The notes beneath the pieces are model-generated. The model saw only the letters and a list, made by a program, of their open reading frames with translations. It had not been told where the DNA came from and made no database searches. 22,549 bases of DNA from a virus. The stretch spans positions 1-22,549 of the IMG/VR virus record IMGVR_UViG_3300022542_001402; one strand, 5' to 3'. Within the stretch, counting starts at the first letter, position 1. Each line of letters starts with the position of its first letter. Below, one piece after another: positions 11,809-21,000 of the stretch. Both the position numbers and the translations under genes were made by a program.

Positions 11809-11825
11809 TCTTTATATTAGTTAAA

Positions 11826-11833
11826 TTTATAAG
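11826..11833 (+). promoter_or_regulatory. TATA box TTTATAAG for gene at 11855
   Basis: Centred about 25.5 bases before the ATG at 11855, so the large basic protein is probably made from a leaderless message. Confidence 0.6.
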
Positions 11834-11854
11834 TTCTAATTTCTTTAAAAATAG

Positions 11855-14509
11855 ATGGTTACAATTTGGACTCCTTCAGGTCTTCAAACAGTTGCACCAG
11901 GAACAACTATATGGACTCCTTCAGGTCCTCAATCCGTTGCTCCATATTATGGTAGTGGTGGAAAAATGACTAAACTTACATCTGCCCAACAATTAGCATT
12001 ACAAAGTGGAAGGATAAGTAAAAATCGTGGGGAATCTATAGCTGCTTTTAATTCTCGTTTATCTTCATTAGGAAAAGCAATTCAAGGAGAACAAAGACAA
12101 GCAGCGATTACAAGACAAAGAATAGAAAGACAAAGAGGAGAAGAACAAGTAAGAAAGGAAAAAATGAGAATTGAATCTTTAAGGAAATCAGCAGAAGTCA
12201 AAAGAGAACGAGAACAAAGATTGTTGAGAGCAAAGTTAACAAAACAAAAAGCAAGTAAACAGGTTATACGACAAGCTTTAATGAGACAAAGGCGACAACA
12301 ATTAAGGCAAGAAGAAATCAAACGACCAGTTTTAGAAGTTACAGCTGTGAAGAAACCAGAAAAGAAATTAGAAAGACTTACTTATGATATAAAAACTAAA
12401 AGAAGAATATTAGAAACAAAATTAGAAAGAGGAAAAAAACTTCCTGTTAAGAAACATTTAGAATTAGCTGGATTGGTTGCTACACAAGTTGGACTTGAAT
12501 TTATTACAAGTCTAATTCAATTACCACAAACTTTAGTTAATGTAGCTAAAGACCCTAAAGTTTTATTAGAAGTTCCATCTGCAATAAAAAGAGAAGGGAT
12601 GCAATTTGGACAATTACTAAGAGTTAGTCCAACATCAGCAGTAGCAAAAGTAGGTGCGGAGATACTTCTTTTAAAGGGGACAGCAAAGGGTATAAAAGTT
12701 GTTGGAAAATTAGGTTCAAAAGCAACAGCAAGATTAAGCCCGAAATTTGTGGGTGTTAAAAAGAGTGCTATTGTAATTCCTTCACAAGTTAAAGGAAAAA
12801 CTGTCAAGATAGAATTAGGAGCTCCTGTTAAAAAATTAGCAGAACCATTAAAAGTTCAAGCGAAATTAGCAGGGAAAGAAGTAACAGCTGTTTCTGCACA
12901 AGCAGATAAAATTATTAAATTTATAAAAACTAAAAGAGTAATTAGAAAACCAATTCCTGGAGAAGCAAAATTATCTATATCCACAAAAAAATTATTATTT
13001 AAATTTGATAAGGGAACAATAAAGAAAACAGATTTAATAAAACTCAATAAAAATATCATAAGAGAAACTGGTGGAGAGGGTTCTTTATTAGAACGTTCAT
13101 TTTTTGCTGACCCAAAAGGAAGATTAAGACCATCAAGATTAAAATTAAAAGATGGCGATGCGTCATTATTAGATATTCTTTCTGGAGATGTATCATTTAA
13201 AGCAAGTAAACCACAAGTTTTAGTTTTTGAAAAAACAAAGGTTCAACAATTTCCAAAAACTAAAATATTTAATCAAATAAAATCAAAGTTCAAATCTGGA
13301 AAGACATTAACAAAATCAGAAGCAGATGAATTATTAAAATTTCAAGTAAAAACATCTGGAAAGTTTAAACCAATAGGAGCATTAACTAAAGAACCAGAGA
13401 TAACTTTAGCTCCAGGAGAGATAATAAAAAAAGAAAAAACTATCGCTGTAACTTTAATTAATGGAAAAAAAGTTCCAATAATAAGAGCTAAGGTTGTAAA
13501 GGCTACTAAGAAAACAAAAGACTTATTAAAAAAAGCAGACAAGGGAATAATCAAATCTAAAGAACTAAAAGAATTAAGAAAAAGATTAAAAACAGAAACA
13601 GGATTTACTCCTTCTTTATCCAGAACTCCAGGAGTGAAGCCAAGAGTTAGATTACCAATTCCAAAAGTTCCAAGAGTTAGAGGAAGACCTAAACCAAGAA
13701 AACCTGTAAGAAAAGTAACTCCAAGAGCAAGACCTAAACCTAGAAAGCCAATAAGAAGAGTTCCAAGAAAACCTGTGCCTAGAAGAATTATTAGACCACC
13801 AAGAAGAGTTCCAAAGAAACCTGTAAGAAGAGTTCCTCCAAGAAAACCTCCAAGAATTATTAGACCACCAATAAGGCCACCAATTATTCCACCAAAATTA
13901 AGAAAAGTAACAAAAAAAATAACCATCAAAAAAAGAAAACAAGGATATAGTGTTTATGCTCGTCCATTAAAAAGAAAAGGTGTAAAGAAAATTCCAAAAT
14001 TAATTAAAATAAATAAAGTTCCTCTATCAAAACAAAGAGCAAAAGATTTAAGGAATTATATTATTGACACAAGTCTATCAAGAACAGGAAAAATAAAACC
14101 TTCTGGTAAAATGCAAAAGCCAAGATTAAGAGTTCCTTCTAGATATGGAGCTAAAACAAAATACAAGTTTAGAACATATAAAATAAGAAAAAAGAAAAGA
14201 ATCCCATTAAAAAAACATAAGGTTATTGAAAGAAGAAAAAGATTGTTAGATACTCCTCAAGAGAAAAAGCAAATCTCACTAGCTCGGAGATTAGCACAAT
14301 TAGAAAAGCAATCAGGGATAAGAAAGAAAGTGAGAAGACCAGTTCAAGTTAAAAGAACTAGAAGACCGAAACAAATTAGAAGAACTAATACCCGGGTTCG
14401 AGTGCCGGACCGGCAACAAAGATCTAAAGGTCCTAGTCAAGCTCAGTTACAAAATCTTGCAAGAGGAAGAAGAATCAGAATGGAAAATCTTAAGAAAAGA
14501 AAAAGATAG
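11855..14509 (+). CDS. 884-residue highly basic, Pro/Arg-rich protein (probable structural protein)
   Basis: The N-terminus carries two 15-residue repeats of the form TIWTPSG-x-Q-x-VAP (DNA period 45 bp). A long Arg/Lys/Gln/Glu coiled coil (about 60-160) follows, then a hydrophobic helical zone near 195-290 that could touch a membrane (LVATQVGLEFITSLIQL). Residues 300-600 are Lys-rich and soluble, and 610-690 is a striking Pro/Arg/Lys array built from units such as RKP(I/V)RRVP. The end is again Arg/Lys-rich. The charge and length suggest a protein that condenses or scaffolds the genome in the virion. No family is recognised and tape-measure-like roles cannot be excluded. Confidence 0.8.
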   Translation: MVTIWTPSGLQTVAPGTTIWTPSGPQSVAPYYGSGGKMTKLTSAQQLALQSGRISKNRGESIAAFNSRLSSLGKAIQGEQRQAAITRQRIERQRGEEQVRKEKMRIESLRKSAEVKREREQRLLRAKLTKQKASKQVIRQALMRQRRQQLRQEEIKRPVLEVTAVKKPEKKLERLTYDIKTKRRILETKLERGKKLPVKKHLELAGLVATQVGLEFITSLIQLPQTLVNVAKDPKVLLEVPSAIKREGMQFGQLLRVSPTSAVAKVGAEILLLKGTAKGIKVVGKLGSKATARLSPKFVGVKKSAIVIPSQVKGKTVKIELGAPVKKLAEPLKVQAKLAGKEVTAVSAQADKIIKFIKTKRVIRKPIPGEAKLSISTKKLLFKFDKGTIKKTDLIKLNKNIIRETGGEGSLLERSFFADPKGRLRPSRLKLKDGDASLLDILSGDVSFKASKPQVLVFEKTKVQQFPKTKIFNQIKSKFKSGKTLTKSEADELLKFQVKTSGKFKPIGALTKEPEITLAPGEIIKKEKTIAVTLINGKKVPIIRAKVVKATKKTKDLLKKADKGIIKSKELKELRKRLKTETGFTPSLSRTPGVKPRVRLPIPKVPRVRGRPKPRKPVRKVTPRARPKPRKPIRRVPRKPVPRRIIRPPRRVPKKPVRRVPPRKPPRIIRPPIRPPIIPPKLRKVTKKITIKKRKQGYSVYARPLKRKGVKKIPKLIKINKVPLSKQRAKDLRNYIIDTSLSRTGKIKPSGKMQKPRLRVPSRYGAKTKYKFRTYKIRKKKRIPLKKHKVIERRKRLLDTPQEKKQISLARRLAQLEKQSGIRKKVRRPVQVKRTRRPKQIRRTNTRVRVPDRQQRSKGPSQAQLQNLARGRRIRMENLKKRKR
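14391..14414. repeat. GC-rich dyad inside the basic protein gene
   Basis: About 24 bases with CCCGGG and the perfect dyad GCCGG-A-CCGGC (14404-14414), using CGG and CGA arginine codons in a region that otherwise uses AGA. It includes GGGTTCGAGT, which looks like a tRNA T loop. Possible recombination core or chance. Confidence 0.35.
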
Positions 14510-14510
14510 C

Positions 14511-14519
14511 TTTAAATAA
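14511..14519 (+). promoter_or_regulatory. TATA box TTTAAATAA for gene at 14540
   Basis: Centred about 25 bases before the ATG at 14540 and starting right after the stop codon of the basic protein. The GTTAAC box at 14522-14531 lies between TATA and start. Confidence 0.6.
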
Positions 14520-14521
14520 AC

Positions 14522-14531
14522 TTGTTAACAA
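14522..14531. promoter_or_regulatory. GTTAAC box (TTGTTAACAA) downstream of TATA
   Basis: Ten-base palindrome sharing the core of the 16-bp operators, but placed between TATA and the start site. Binding here should block transcription, unlike the upstream placement at 156 and 7783. Confidence 0.5.
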
Positions 14532-14539
14532 AGCTTCTT

Positions 14540-15217
14540 ATGGAAGATGAAGATAAAGATTTCCTGCACAAACTTGAAAAAGAAAATATTGATTCAAGAG
14601 ATAAAATCAACCAACTAAGTACTGCACTTTCTACATCATCATACCAGAGCCAAGAAGACGCAAATTTAATCCAATACCAAATAGATACCGCAGAGATGCT
14701 AGGTAAGATAGAACATTTTTTAAGAGGAGAGTATATCACAACAGACAAGGATGGAAATGAATACTGGGCTAAGCCAACTATTAAAATAAAAGAAAAAGGA
14801 AAAAAAGGAAAAATTATAGATGTTCTAGATACAAATTTGATTTTATTAAATGAATATGGAGTAAATGCTATATTAACTGTAATAGGAAATTACATAGATA
14901 AAAACACAATTCTTTCTTTTTATGATGAAATGAGAATCAACGAAATCTTAGCAGATTTAGGGGATGAACTAGCAAATTTTATTTATTGTAATTATGAAAT
15001 AATGGGTATGGATACAGAATTTAAAAAGACTAGATTTCAGTTATTAGTATTAACAATTTTACATACTATTGAATCAACTTATAGAAGATCACTTAGAGGT
15101 AAGACTATGGAAGATTTAAACAGTTCAAGAATATTTACTCAATTAGATTCTATTGGGAATAGGCCACAAGCGTTATTAAAGAAAAAGTTTAATTTGCTTA
15201 AACCTCATACATGGTAG
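14540..15217 (+). CDS. 225-residue soluble helical protein
   Basis: I chose the ATG at 14540, which has a TATA box at the leaderless distance, over a TTG six codons upstream that lies within the GTTAAC box. The acidic helical N-terminus (MEDEDKDFLHKLEKEN) precedes a core of strands and long helices (LLNEYGVNAILTVIGNYIDK, INEILADLGDELANFIYCNY) and a basic tail. No membrane helix is present. It follows the large basic protein and may be a virion or assembly protein; the family is unknown. Confidence 0.75.
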   Translation: MEDEDKDFLHKLEKENIDSRDKINQLSTALSTSSYQSQEDANLIQYQIDTAEMLGKIEHFLRGEYITTDKDGNEYWAKPTIKIKEKGKKGKIIDVLDTNLILLNEYGVNAILTVIGNYIDKNTILSFYDEMRINEILADLGDELANFIYCNYEIMGMDTEFKKTRFQLLVLTILHTIESTYRRSLRGKTMEDLNSSRIFTQLDSIGNRPQALLKKKFNLLKPHTW

Positions 15218-15220
15218 TGA

Positions 15221-15232
15221 TTTGTTAACAAA
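15221..15232. promoter_or_regulatory. GTTAAC box (TTTGTTAACAAA)
   Basis: Twelve-base palindrome just after the stop at 15217, with no TATA box at the usual spacing. It may be an additional regulator site or mark the boundary of the origin region. Confidence 0.45.
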
Positions 15233-15430
15233 AAATAAGCTCATATCTCAACGCTACTGCATTTAATTTACTTATATGATGTAAAGTATGACTAACTTTT
15301 GAGTAGTGCCTATTAGCAAACATTTAAATATATGTAGTGCCTAATATTTTAAGGGGTAACGGGGGTTTAGTAAAACGTCTAGTGATTCGTACGTATAACT
15401 AGCAACTCCTAACTCTCTCTTTTCTTAATG

Positions 15431-15481
15431 GAAGTCCGAATTTAACCTACCGAAAGATATATAAAGAAGTCCTAATTTAAC
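15431..15481. repeat. 16-base direct repeats around the promoter of the winged-helix gene
   Basis: GAAGTCCGAATTTAAC (15431-15446) and GAAGTCCTAATTTAAC (15466-15481) are 35 bases apart and bracket the TATA box. A third relative, GAAGTCCCAATCCAAC, lies in the gene at 15670-15685, and inverted GGGACTT elements occur near 15507 and 15712. The pattern fits autoregulation or iterons bound by the gene product. Confidence 0.65.
15458..15465 (+). promoter_or_regulatory. TATA box TATATAAA for gene at 15487
   Basis: Centred about 25.5 bases before the ATG at 15487. A nearer ATG at 15483 is followed by a stop after four codons. Confidence 0.6.
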
Positions 15482-15486
15482 TATGT

Positions 15487-16449
15487 ATGAAAAATAGCAA
15501 AAAATTGGGACTTAACCAGATATTAATTCATATAAAAGAAGGTTTATCTCCTTCTATGATCAGCAAAAAATATAATATCCCTAAGCAAACTTTATCTTAT
15601 AGCGTCAATAAGCTAAAGATGTTTGGATGTATAGAGAAAGAAGGTTATGGAGTTTGGAAGTATATTAAAGAAGTCCCAATCCAACATAAGGGTAGTATAA
15701 GTGGTAAGAATGGGACTTATCAAAAACAAATAAGAGGCCACGCTTTTATATGGAAAATAGAATTTTTTGAAGATATTTTATGGGAGAAATTTATTAAGAA
15801 ATCTAACATCAATTATCAATTAATATGTAATAATAGAGTGTTTAGAATTATATTACACAATAGAAAAATATGGCTAACAAAGAAAGGAATGATAATCTAT
15901 GAACCGATTGATTTCTTAGGGAGATCTTCATTTCAAGTTAAAGGGACGGCTGTTTTTGAGATGGATAAATTAGTTAAGAGTTTATTAAAAAAATTAAAGA
16001 TAAGATTTGCACCTTACAAATTTACAACTTCAAGGGAACATTACTCTATGATTAAGAATAAGTTAGCTAAGCAATATAATGATAAAAAAGAAAAGCTATT
16101 CGTTTATGGAAAAGATGGGGGAATTTGGTTGTGGATTGACCATTCTCATGGAGTACATGAATTAGAAACAAAAGACCCCAAAATAAGTAGACAAATTCAA
16201 AAATGGTATAATAGCCACAAGAAAACTAATTTTGATGTTACTCCTGAATTTGTTTTAAAAGCTATATTAGAACAAGGAAAGAACGTAAACAAAAACGCAG
16301 AACATTTAGAATATCATGCTGAAAATATGGGGGCGCACGTAGGAGCAACAAAAGATTTAAGCCAGGCCACAAAAACCTTAAATAAAAATTTAGAAAAACA
16401 AACAGAATTATTCGAAAAAATGATTGCACTATTAACTAGTAAGTTGTAA
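15487..16449 (+). CDS. winged-helix DNA-binding protein, candidate replication initiator or master regulator
   Basis: 320 residues. Residues about 9-60 form a helix-turn-helix of the winged type (ILIHIKEGLSPSMISKKYNI, then PKQTLSYSVNKLKMFGCIEK and a wing). The middle domain, about 75-245, has mixed strands and helices with RGHAFIWKIEFF and WLWIDHSHGVHELE, and the end (275-320) is a coiled coil suited for dimerisation. It sits directly beside repeats that resemble iterons, and no other replication protein is visible in the circle. Initiator is therefore a fair guess, with transcription regulator as the main alternative. Confidence 0.7.
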   Translation: MKNSKKLGLNQILIHIKEGLSPSMISKKYNIPKQTLSYSVNKLKMFGCIEKEGYGVWKYIKEVPIQHKGSISGKNGTYQKQIRGHAFIWKIEFFEDILWEKFIKKSNINYQLICNNRVFRIILHNRKIWLTKKGMIIYEPIDFLGRSSFQVKGTAVFEMDKLVKSLLKKLKIRFAPYKFTTSREHYSMIKNKLAKQYNDKKEKLFVYGKDGGIWLWIDHSHGVHELETKDPKISRQIQKWYNSHKKTNFDVTPEFVLKAILEQGKNVNKNAEHLEYHAENMGAHVGATKDLSQATKTLNKNLEKQTELFEKMIALLTSKL

Positions 16450-16462
16450 ATAAAAAGAAAAA

Positions 16463-16472
16463 TTCTATAAAC
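16463..16472 (+). promoter_or_regulatory. TATA box TTCTATAAAC and GTTAAC at the start of the late module
   Basis: The TATA box is centred about 25 bases before the ATG at 16493. A GTTAAC hexamer (16487-16492) touches the ATG, placing it on the transcription start. Confidence 0.6.
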
Positions 16473-16492
16473 TACTATGTCTTCTAGTTAAC

Positions 16493-17311
16493 ATGGAAAA
16501 AAAGAGTATTTTAGTGATATTTATATGTTTATTTCTGATTAGTCTTGTTTCTGCACAACCACCAGGAGATATATTTCTCTCTGTTGGAGATAAGAATTTG
16601 GAAATAGAATTTCCTGCAATAAGATACTTACAAATAAATACAGAGCATACATTTAATTTTCACGTTTTTAATAAATCAAATGGTATTCCTGTAACTTCTG
16701 GTATTGGATGTTATTTTCATATATTTAATGCTTCAGGAAAGCATATAGTAGAATTATTTAATGATACTATTGGAGATTTTGCATTTGATTATCAGTTTTC
16801 TATTCCTGGAGATTCTTTTTCCAATATAGGTTCTTATTCTTATGTGATTCAGTGTAATAGTTCATCACAGGGTGGTTTTGTAACAGTTCCATTTTTAGTA
16901 ACAAAAACAGGAACAGCATTAGAAACACCAGAAGCTTTAATTTATTCTATCTTAGCCTTTGGGGTTTTATTACTATTCATCATAAGTTTTTATTTTATGA
17001 TTACAGTAGAATATGGGAATAATATTAATGAAAAAGGAGCAGTAATAAAATTAACAAAAACAAAATATGTTAAACTTGGATTAATTCTTCTAACATGGGT
17101 CTTATTTACCTGGTTTTTAAATATTTTAATTGGATTATCAGATAACTTCGTAAGCTTAACTATGTATTATGGCCTATTTGGTTTTATATTCGAAACAATG
17201 AATAATTTAGCATTACCTTTGGGAATAGTTATAATTGTCATTTGTCTATTTGAAATTATTAGGGATGCTAATATTCAAAAAGCTATAAGTAAATTTGGGA
17301 GTTCAAAATAA
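16493..17311 (+). CDS. exported beta domain with multiple C-terminal membrane helices
   Basis: 272 residues. A signal peptide (1-21, ending VSA) leads to a beta-rich, Ig-like outer domain of about 120 residues with two cysteines and several N-x-S/T sites. Three to four membrane helices follow (about 146-170, 191-210, 222-240 and 243-261) and a short basic tail. This is the first gene of the long membrane-protein module. A virion envelope or assembly protein is likely from context. The stop overlaps the next ATG (TAATG). Confidence 0.75.
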   Translation: MEKKSILVIFICLFLISLVSAQPPGDIFLSVGDKNLEIEFPAIRYLQINTEHTFNFHVFNKSNGIPVTSGIGCYFHIFNASGKHIVELFNDTIGDFAFDYQFSIPGDSFSNIGSYSYVIQCNSSSQGGFVTVPFLVTKTGTALETPEALIYSILAFGVLLLFIISFYFMITVEYGNNINEKGAVIKLTKTKYVKLGLILLTWVLFTWFLNILIGLSDNFVSLTMYYGLFGFIFETMNNLALPLGIVIIVICLFEIIRDANIQKAISKFGSSK

Positions 17312-17529
17312 TGCCTGGTAAAATAAAAGACCCTCTAAATGTAACAGCTAGAATCGGAGAAAATTTTAGTAAAGAGATAGAAGAAATTAAGGAAGAAAGA
17401 TTAAAGAGAGGGATTGATAAAAAAAGAAAATCAACTAGGAGATTAACTAACTTACTGATTAAACATGATAATTGGGAAAAGATTAAAGAAGATACAATAC
17501 TTATAAATTTGAGTGAGGCTGGAGAATGA
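17311..17529 (+). CDS. ribbon-helix-helix-like DNA-binding protein, 72 residues
   Basis: A strand (LNVTARIG) precedes a helix rich in Glu and Lys (SKEIEEIKEERLKRG) and a second helix (STRRLTNLLIKH), matching an RHH fold of Arc/CopG type. It is embedded between membrane-protein genes and is coupled to both by overlaps, so it is made together with the structural proteins and may regulate late transcription. The GTTAAC palindromes are a possible target, a guess without direct support. Confidence 0.65.
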   Translation: MPGKIKDPLNVTARIGENFSKEIEEIKEERLKRGIDKKRKSTRRLTNLLIKHDNWEKIKEDTILINLSEAGE

Positions 17530-18083
17530 AATATAAAAAAGGAAGCTCAATAATCTGGGGATTTATTATAATTTTTGTAGCTTTGTTATTTTCAATTTTT
17601 TTAGGTGTAGTGGTATATACTTTTAATTTAGTAGCAGAAACATTAGGTCAAGATGTAGAAGTAGGACAAGTTAATTTAAAAGATATAACCGACAGTACAT
17701 TCGGTCAAATTAGCACAGGAATGATAGACAATGCAGATACAATAGGAATTTTATTTTTATTCGGTATGTGTTTATTAATGATATTTAATGGTTATTATAT
17801 TGGAAGTAAAAATCCAAAATTATTTTTTGTGGTAGATGTTTTTATATTAGGATTATTTTTTATACCAGCTATTTATGTATCACAAGTATATGAAATTTTC
17901 ATAAATAGTACAACTTTATTTGAAGATACATATATCAATATTATTCCAAAGGTTTCTAAATTCATGCTTAATTTACCTACGATAATAGCAACAGTAGGAG
18001 TTATAACAATGATATTAAGTTATGCAGGCATAAGAAGAGATGATGAAATGAGGGGAGGGGATGTAAATGTTTTGGGTACTTAA
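17526..18083 (+). CDS. four-helix membrane protein, 185 residues
   Basis: Hydrophobic helices lie at about 9-33, 73-92, 100-120 and 150-168, with a polar loop of about 40 residues between the first two and a charged tail (RRDDEMRGGD). The start overlaps the previous stop as ATGA and the stop abuts the adhesin ATG, so it is coupled with both. It probably supports export or anchoring of the adhesin. The family is unknown. Confidence 0.75.
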   Translation: MKYKKGSSIIWGFIIIFVALLFSIFLGVVVYTFNLVAETLGQDVEVGQVNLKDITDSTFGQISTGMIDNADTIGILFLFGMCLLMIFNGYYIGSKNPKLFFVVDVFILGLFFIPAIYVSQVYEIFINSTTLFEDTYINIIPKVSKFMLNLPTIIATVGVITMILSYAGIRRDDEMRGGDVNVLGT

Positions 18084-21000
18084 ATGATAAAAAAAATATT
18101 AATATTTATGTTTATGTTAGTTTTGTTAGTTGGACCTATATCTGCATTTGAATTTGATAATATTGGAACTTATGATAAAGAAACTCAAACAATAGATGTA
18201 AGAAATTCTATTTTAGGAATACCTTTTTTACAATTAGATAAGATAGCAGAAGTTAAGTTAGATACTCCATTAGTTAATTATGTTATAAGAGGAAAAAATA
18301 GATTAGTCGCAGAATTTACAATAGAAACTTTTGATATTTATACAGAAGGAACTTTTGATGACTTGGAGTTTTATAATATTAAAAAAGATATGGATAAATT
18401 TGATAGAGAATTTGTTTATAAGTATAAAAATTTTTATGATATTGAAGTTACAGATTATAAAGAAGTTTGTAAAAAAAGGTTATCTATTAATGCTACACTT
18501 GAGAAGTTCGATTGTTATGATAATCAAATTGGAACACATTTAGAACAAAGATTTAATTGGGTTGAATTAAATGAAAAATTAGATTTACCTAAAGGAAAAA
18601 TAACTATTGGAATATTCATAGATGTTTATGCTAATGAAAATATAGAATGGATACCAACTTTATTTGGAGTTAAAATTGATGAATGGGCTGTATGGACAGA
18701 AGGTATGAATGTGGGGCTTCATTCATACTATAATTTTGAACAAAGCAGTTTATTAGAAGATGTAGTTGATGGGACTAATAATGGAACGATTAATGGAGCA
18801 ACTAATACTTCTGGAATAATTGGCTCAGGAAGATATTTTATTACTGATGATTGGATTGGTATATCAGATGCAGGTGATGTTTTTGACTTTGGAAGTGAAA
18901 ACTTTACAATTAATTTTTGGTCTAATAGAACAGGAGTAGGATATATTTTAGGAAGAGATAATACAGTAGCATATGGTTCTTATTATTTTGGTTATGCTTC
19001 TGAAAGTTGTTATGCTTCAACTACTGGTTCAAATTGGGATTTGTTTTCTAATGCGAATTGTATAGCACCAACTATTCAAAGTAATTGGGCTATGATTACT
19101 ATAATGAGAAGAGGAGAAGTTTTATCTACTTTTGTAAATGGAACATTAGAGCAGAATATTTCTATGGGAGCAGGAGGTTTTTTAGATGTTTCTTCTGACT
19201 TGTATTTAGGGAGAATGCAAAATGCACCTCCTCCACTTTATCATTCAGGAGCAATAGATGAATTAGGATTTTGGAATAGAAGTTTATCAATTTCTGAGAT
19301 GACCGATTTATATAATGATGGAATAGGAATTACATACACAGATATATTTCTTCAAATTGACACAATACAAAGTTTTCCTGCTGATAATTTTATTACAACA
19401 GATGTTTCAATAGAGATGGGATGTAATTTTTCAACAACAGGTGGAGAAAATATAACAGATGTTACAGTTTTGGTTTATAATAATTCTGAAAATTTAGATT
19501 ACACAAATACAGAAAGTGGTTTGAGTTTAGTTTCTTATAATAAAACTTGGACAACAACAGCTTTAACAGATGGTATTTATTTGTGGGCTTGTCATGGAGA
19601 AGGATTTACTACCGAAAGTTATGCAGGAAATAGAACATTTACTGTTGATACAATAGCACCAATTATTAATGTAACATATCCAACAGGAAATATTCCTTAC
19701 CATCTTTCAGGAATTAATTTAACATTAAACTGGACTGCTGACGATTCGCATATACAAAATTGTTGGTATGATTATAATAGTACGAACATAAGTGTAACTT
19801 GTGGAGATAATTCAACACAATTTTTAATAACAGAAAATTCTAATAAGAATGTGACTTTTTACGCTAACGATAGTGCTGGAAATGAAGGTTCTTATTTTAA
19901 GGTATGGAATATAAAAGTAATAGAAATAAATCAGATATATAATAATGAAACAACAGAAGGAAGTTTAGAAACGTTCTTAGCGAATATTAGTTTAAGTCCC
20001 GGATATTCAATAACCAATGTTTATCTTAATTATAATAATTCTCTTATTATTGGTCAAAGTTTTATTAGGGGAGAAAATACAATTTTAAGAAAAACAGATT
20101 TATTAATTCCAAATGTAGATGCAAATATAAATATAAGTTTTTATTGGGATATAACTCTTTCAGATTCAACACATGTAAATTTATCAACTAACAACCAATC
20201 AGTTTTTAATCTTGGTTTGGATAATTGTTCTGTTTTTACAACCGAATTACTAAATTTTACAGTTGTAGATGAAAAAAAACAAACAAGGTTACCAAATGTG
20301 ACAATCGAAGTGGCTATTAATATTTATGACAAGGCAAGAACTATTCAAATTTTAAATCTATCAAATATTTATGAAAAAGTAAATCCATTAAGAATCTGTT
20401 TAAGTAAAACTATTGGTGTAAATACATCTTATTCTTTAGATACTATAGTAAGATATGAAGATGTTGGTTTTGCCAATGAGTATTATAATATTGTAAATTA
20501 TAATTTGGAAAATGCTACAGCATTGCAGCACATAATATTATATGATTTAAACATATCAGATTCAACAGAGTTTCAATTAACTTTTACAGGTTCTGATTTC
20601 TTATCAGTAGAAAATGCTTTAGTTTATATAAATAGACAATACATAAGTGAAGATATATTTAAGACAGTAGAATTACCAAAAACAGATTTTAATGGACAAG
20701 CAGTTTTACATTTGGTTAGGAATGATGTGATTTATAACATTCAAATAATTAAGGACGGCGAAGTTTTAGGAACATTTGAAAATATAGTGGCTTTTTGTGA
20801 TGATTATTCTATAGGAGATTGTAACATAGAACTTAATGCTTTTGATTCAGTAACAAATATATTTGATTATGATGCTGATTTAGGAATAATTTTTACTAAC
20901 CCAGAATATAATGATACAACTAACACGGTTAGTTTTGATTTTATTACTTCTGATGGTTCATCTAAAGTAGTAAGATTAGAAGTTTCAAGAAATGATATAT

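Larger units (their letters stand above)
15218..15486. other. repeat-rich intergenic region, candidate replication origin/operator
   Basis: No gene is present. In order it holds a GTTAAC box (15221-15232), GTAGTGCCTA twice (15303-15312 and 15334-15343, 31 bases apart) around an AT-rich stretch, a G-rich stretch, a 24-base imperfect palindrome centred on CGTACG (15379-15402), and a 16-base direct repeat of the form GAAGTCC-K-AATTTAAC at 15431-15446 and 15466-15481 that flanks the TATA box. Iteron-like repeats beside a winged-helix gene are a common plasmid-type origin layout. Confidence 0.5.

Noticed and set aside
13342-13929. 195-codon minus-strand frame rich in Gly, Leu and Phe
   Set aside because: It is the reverse complement of the Pro/Arg array, whose codon pattern automatically gives a Gly/Leu/Phe-rich opposite frame.
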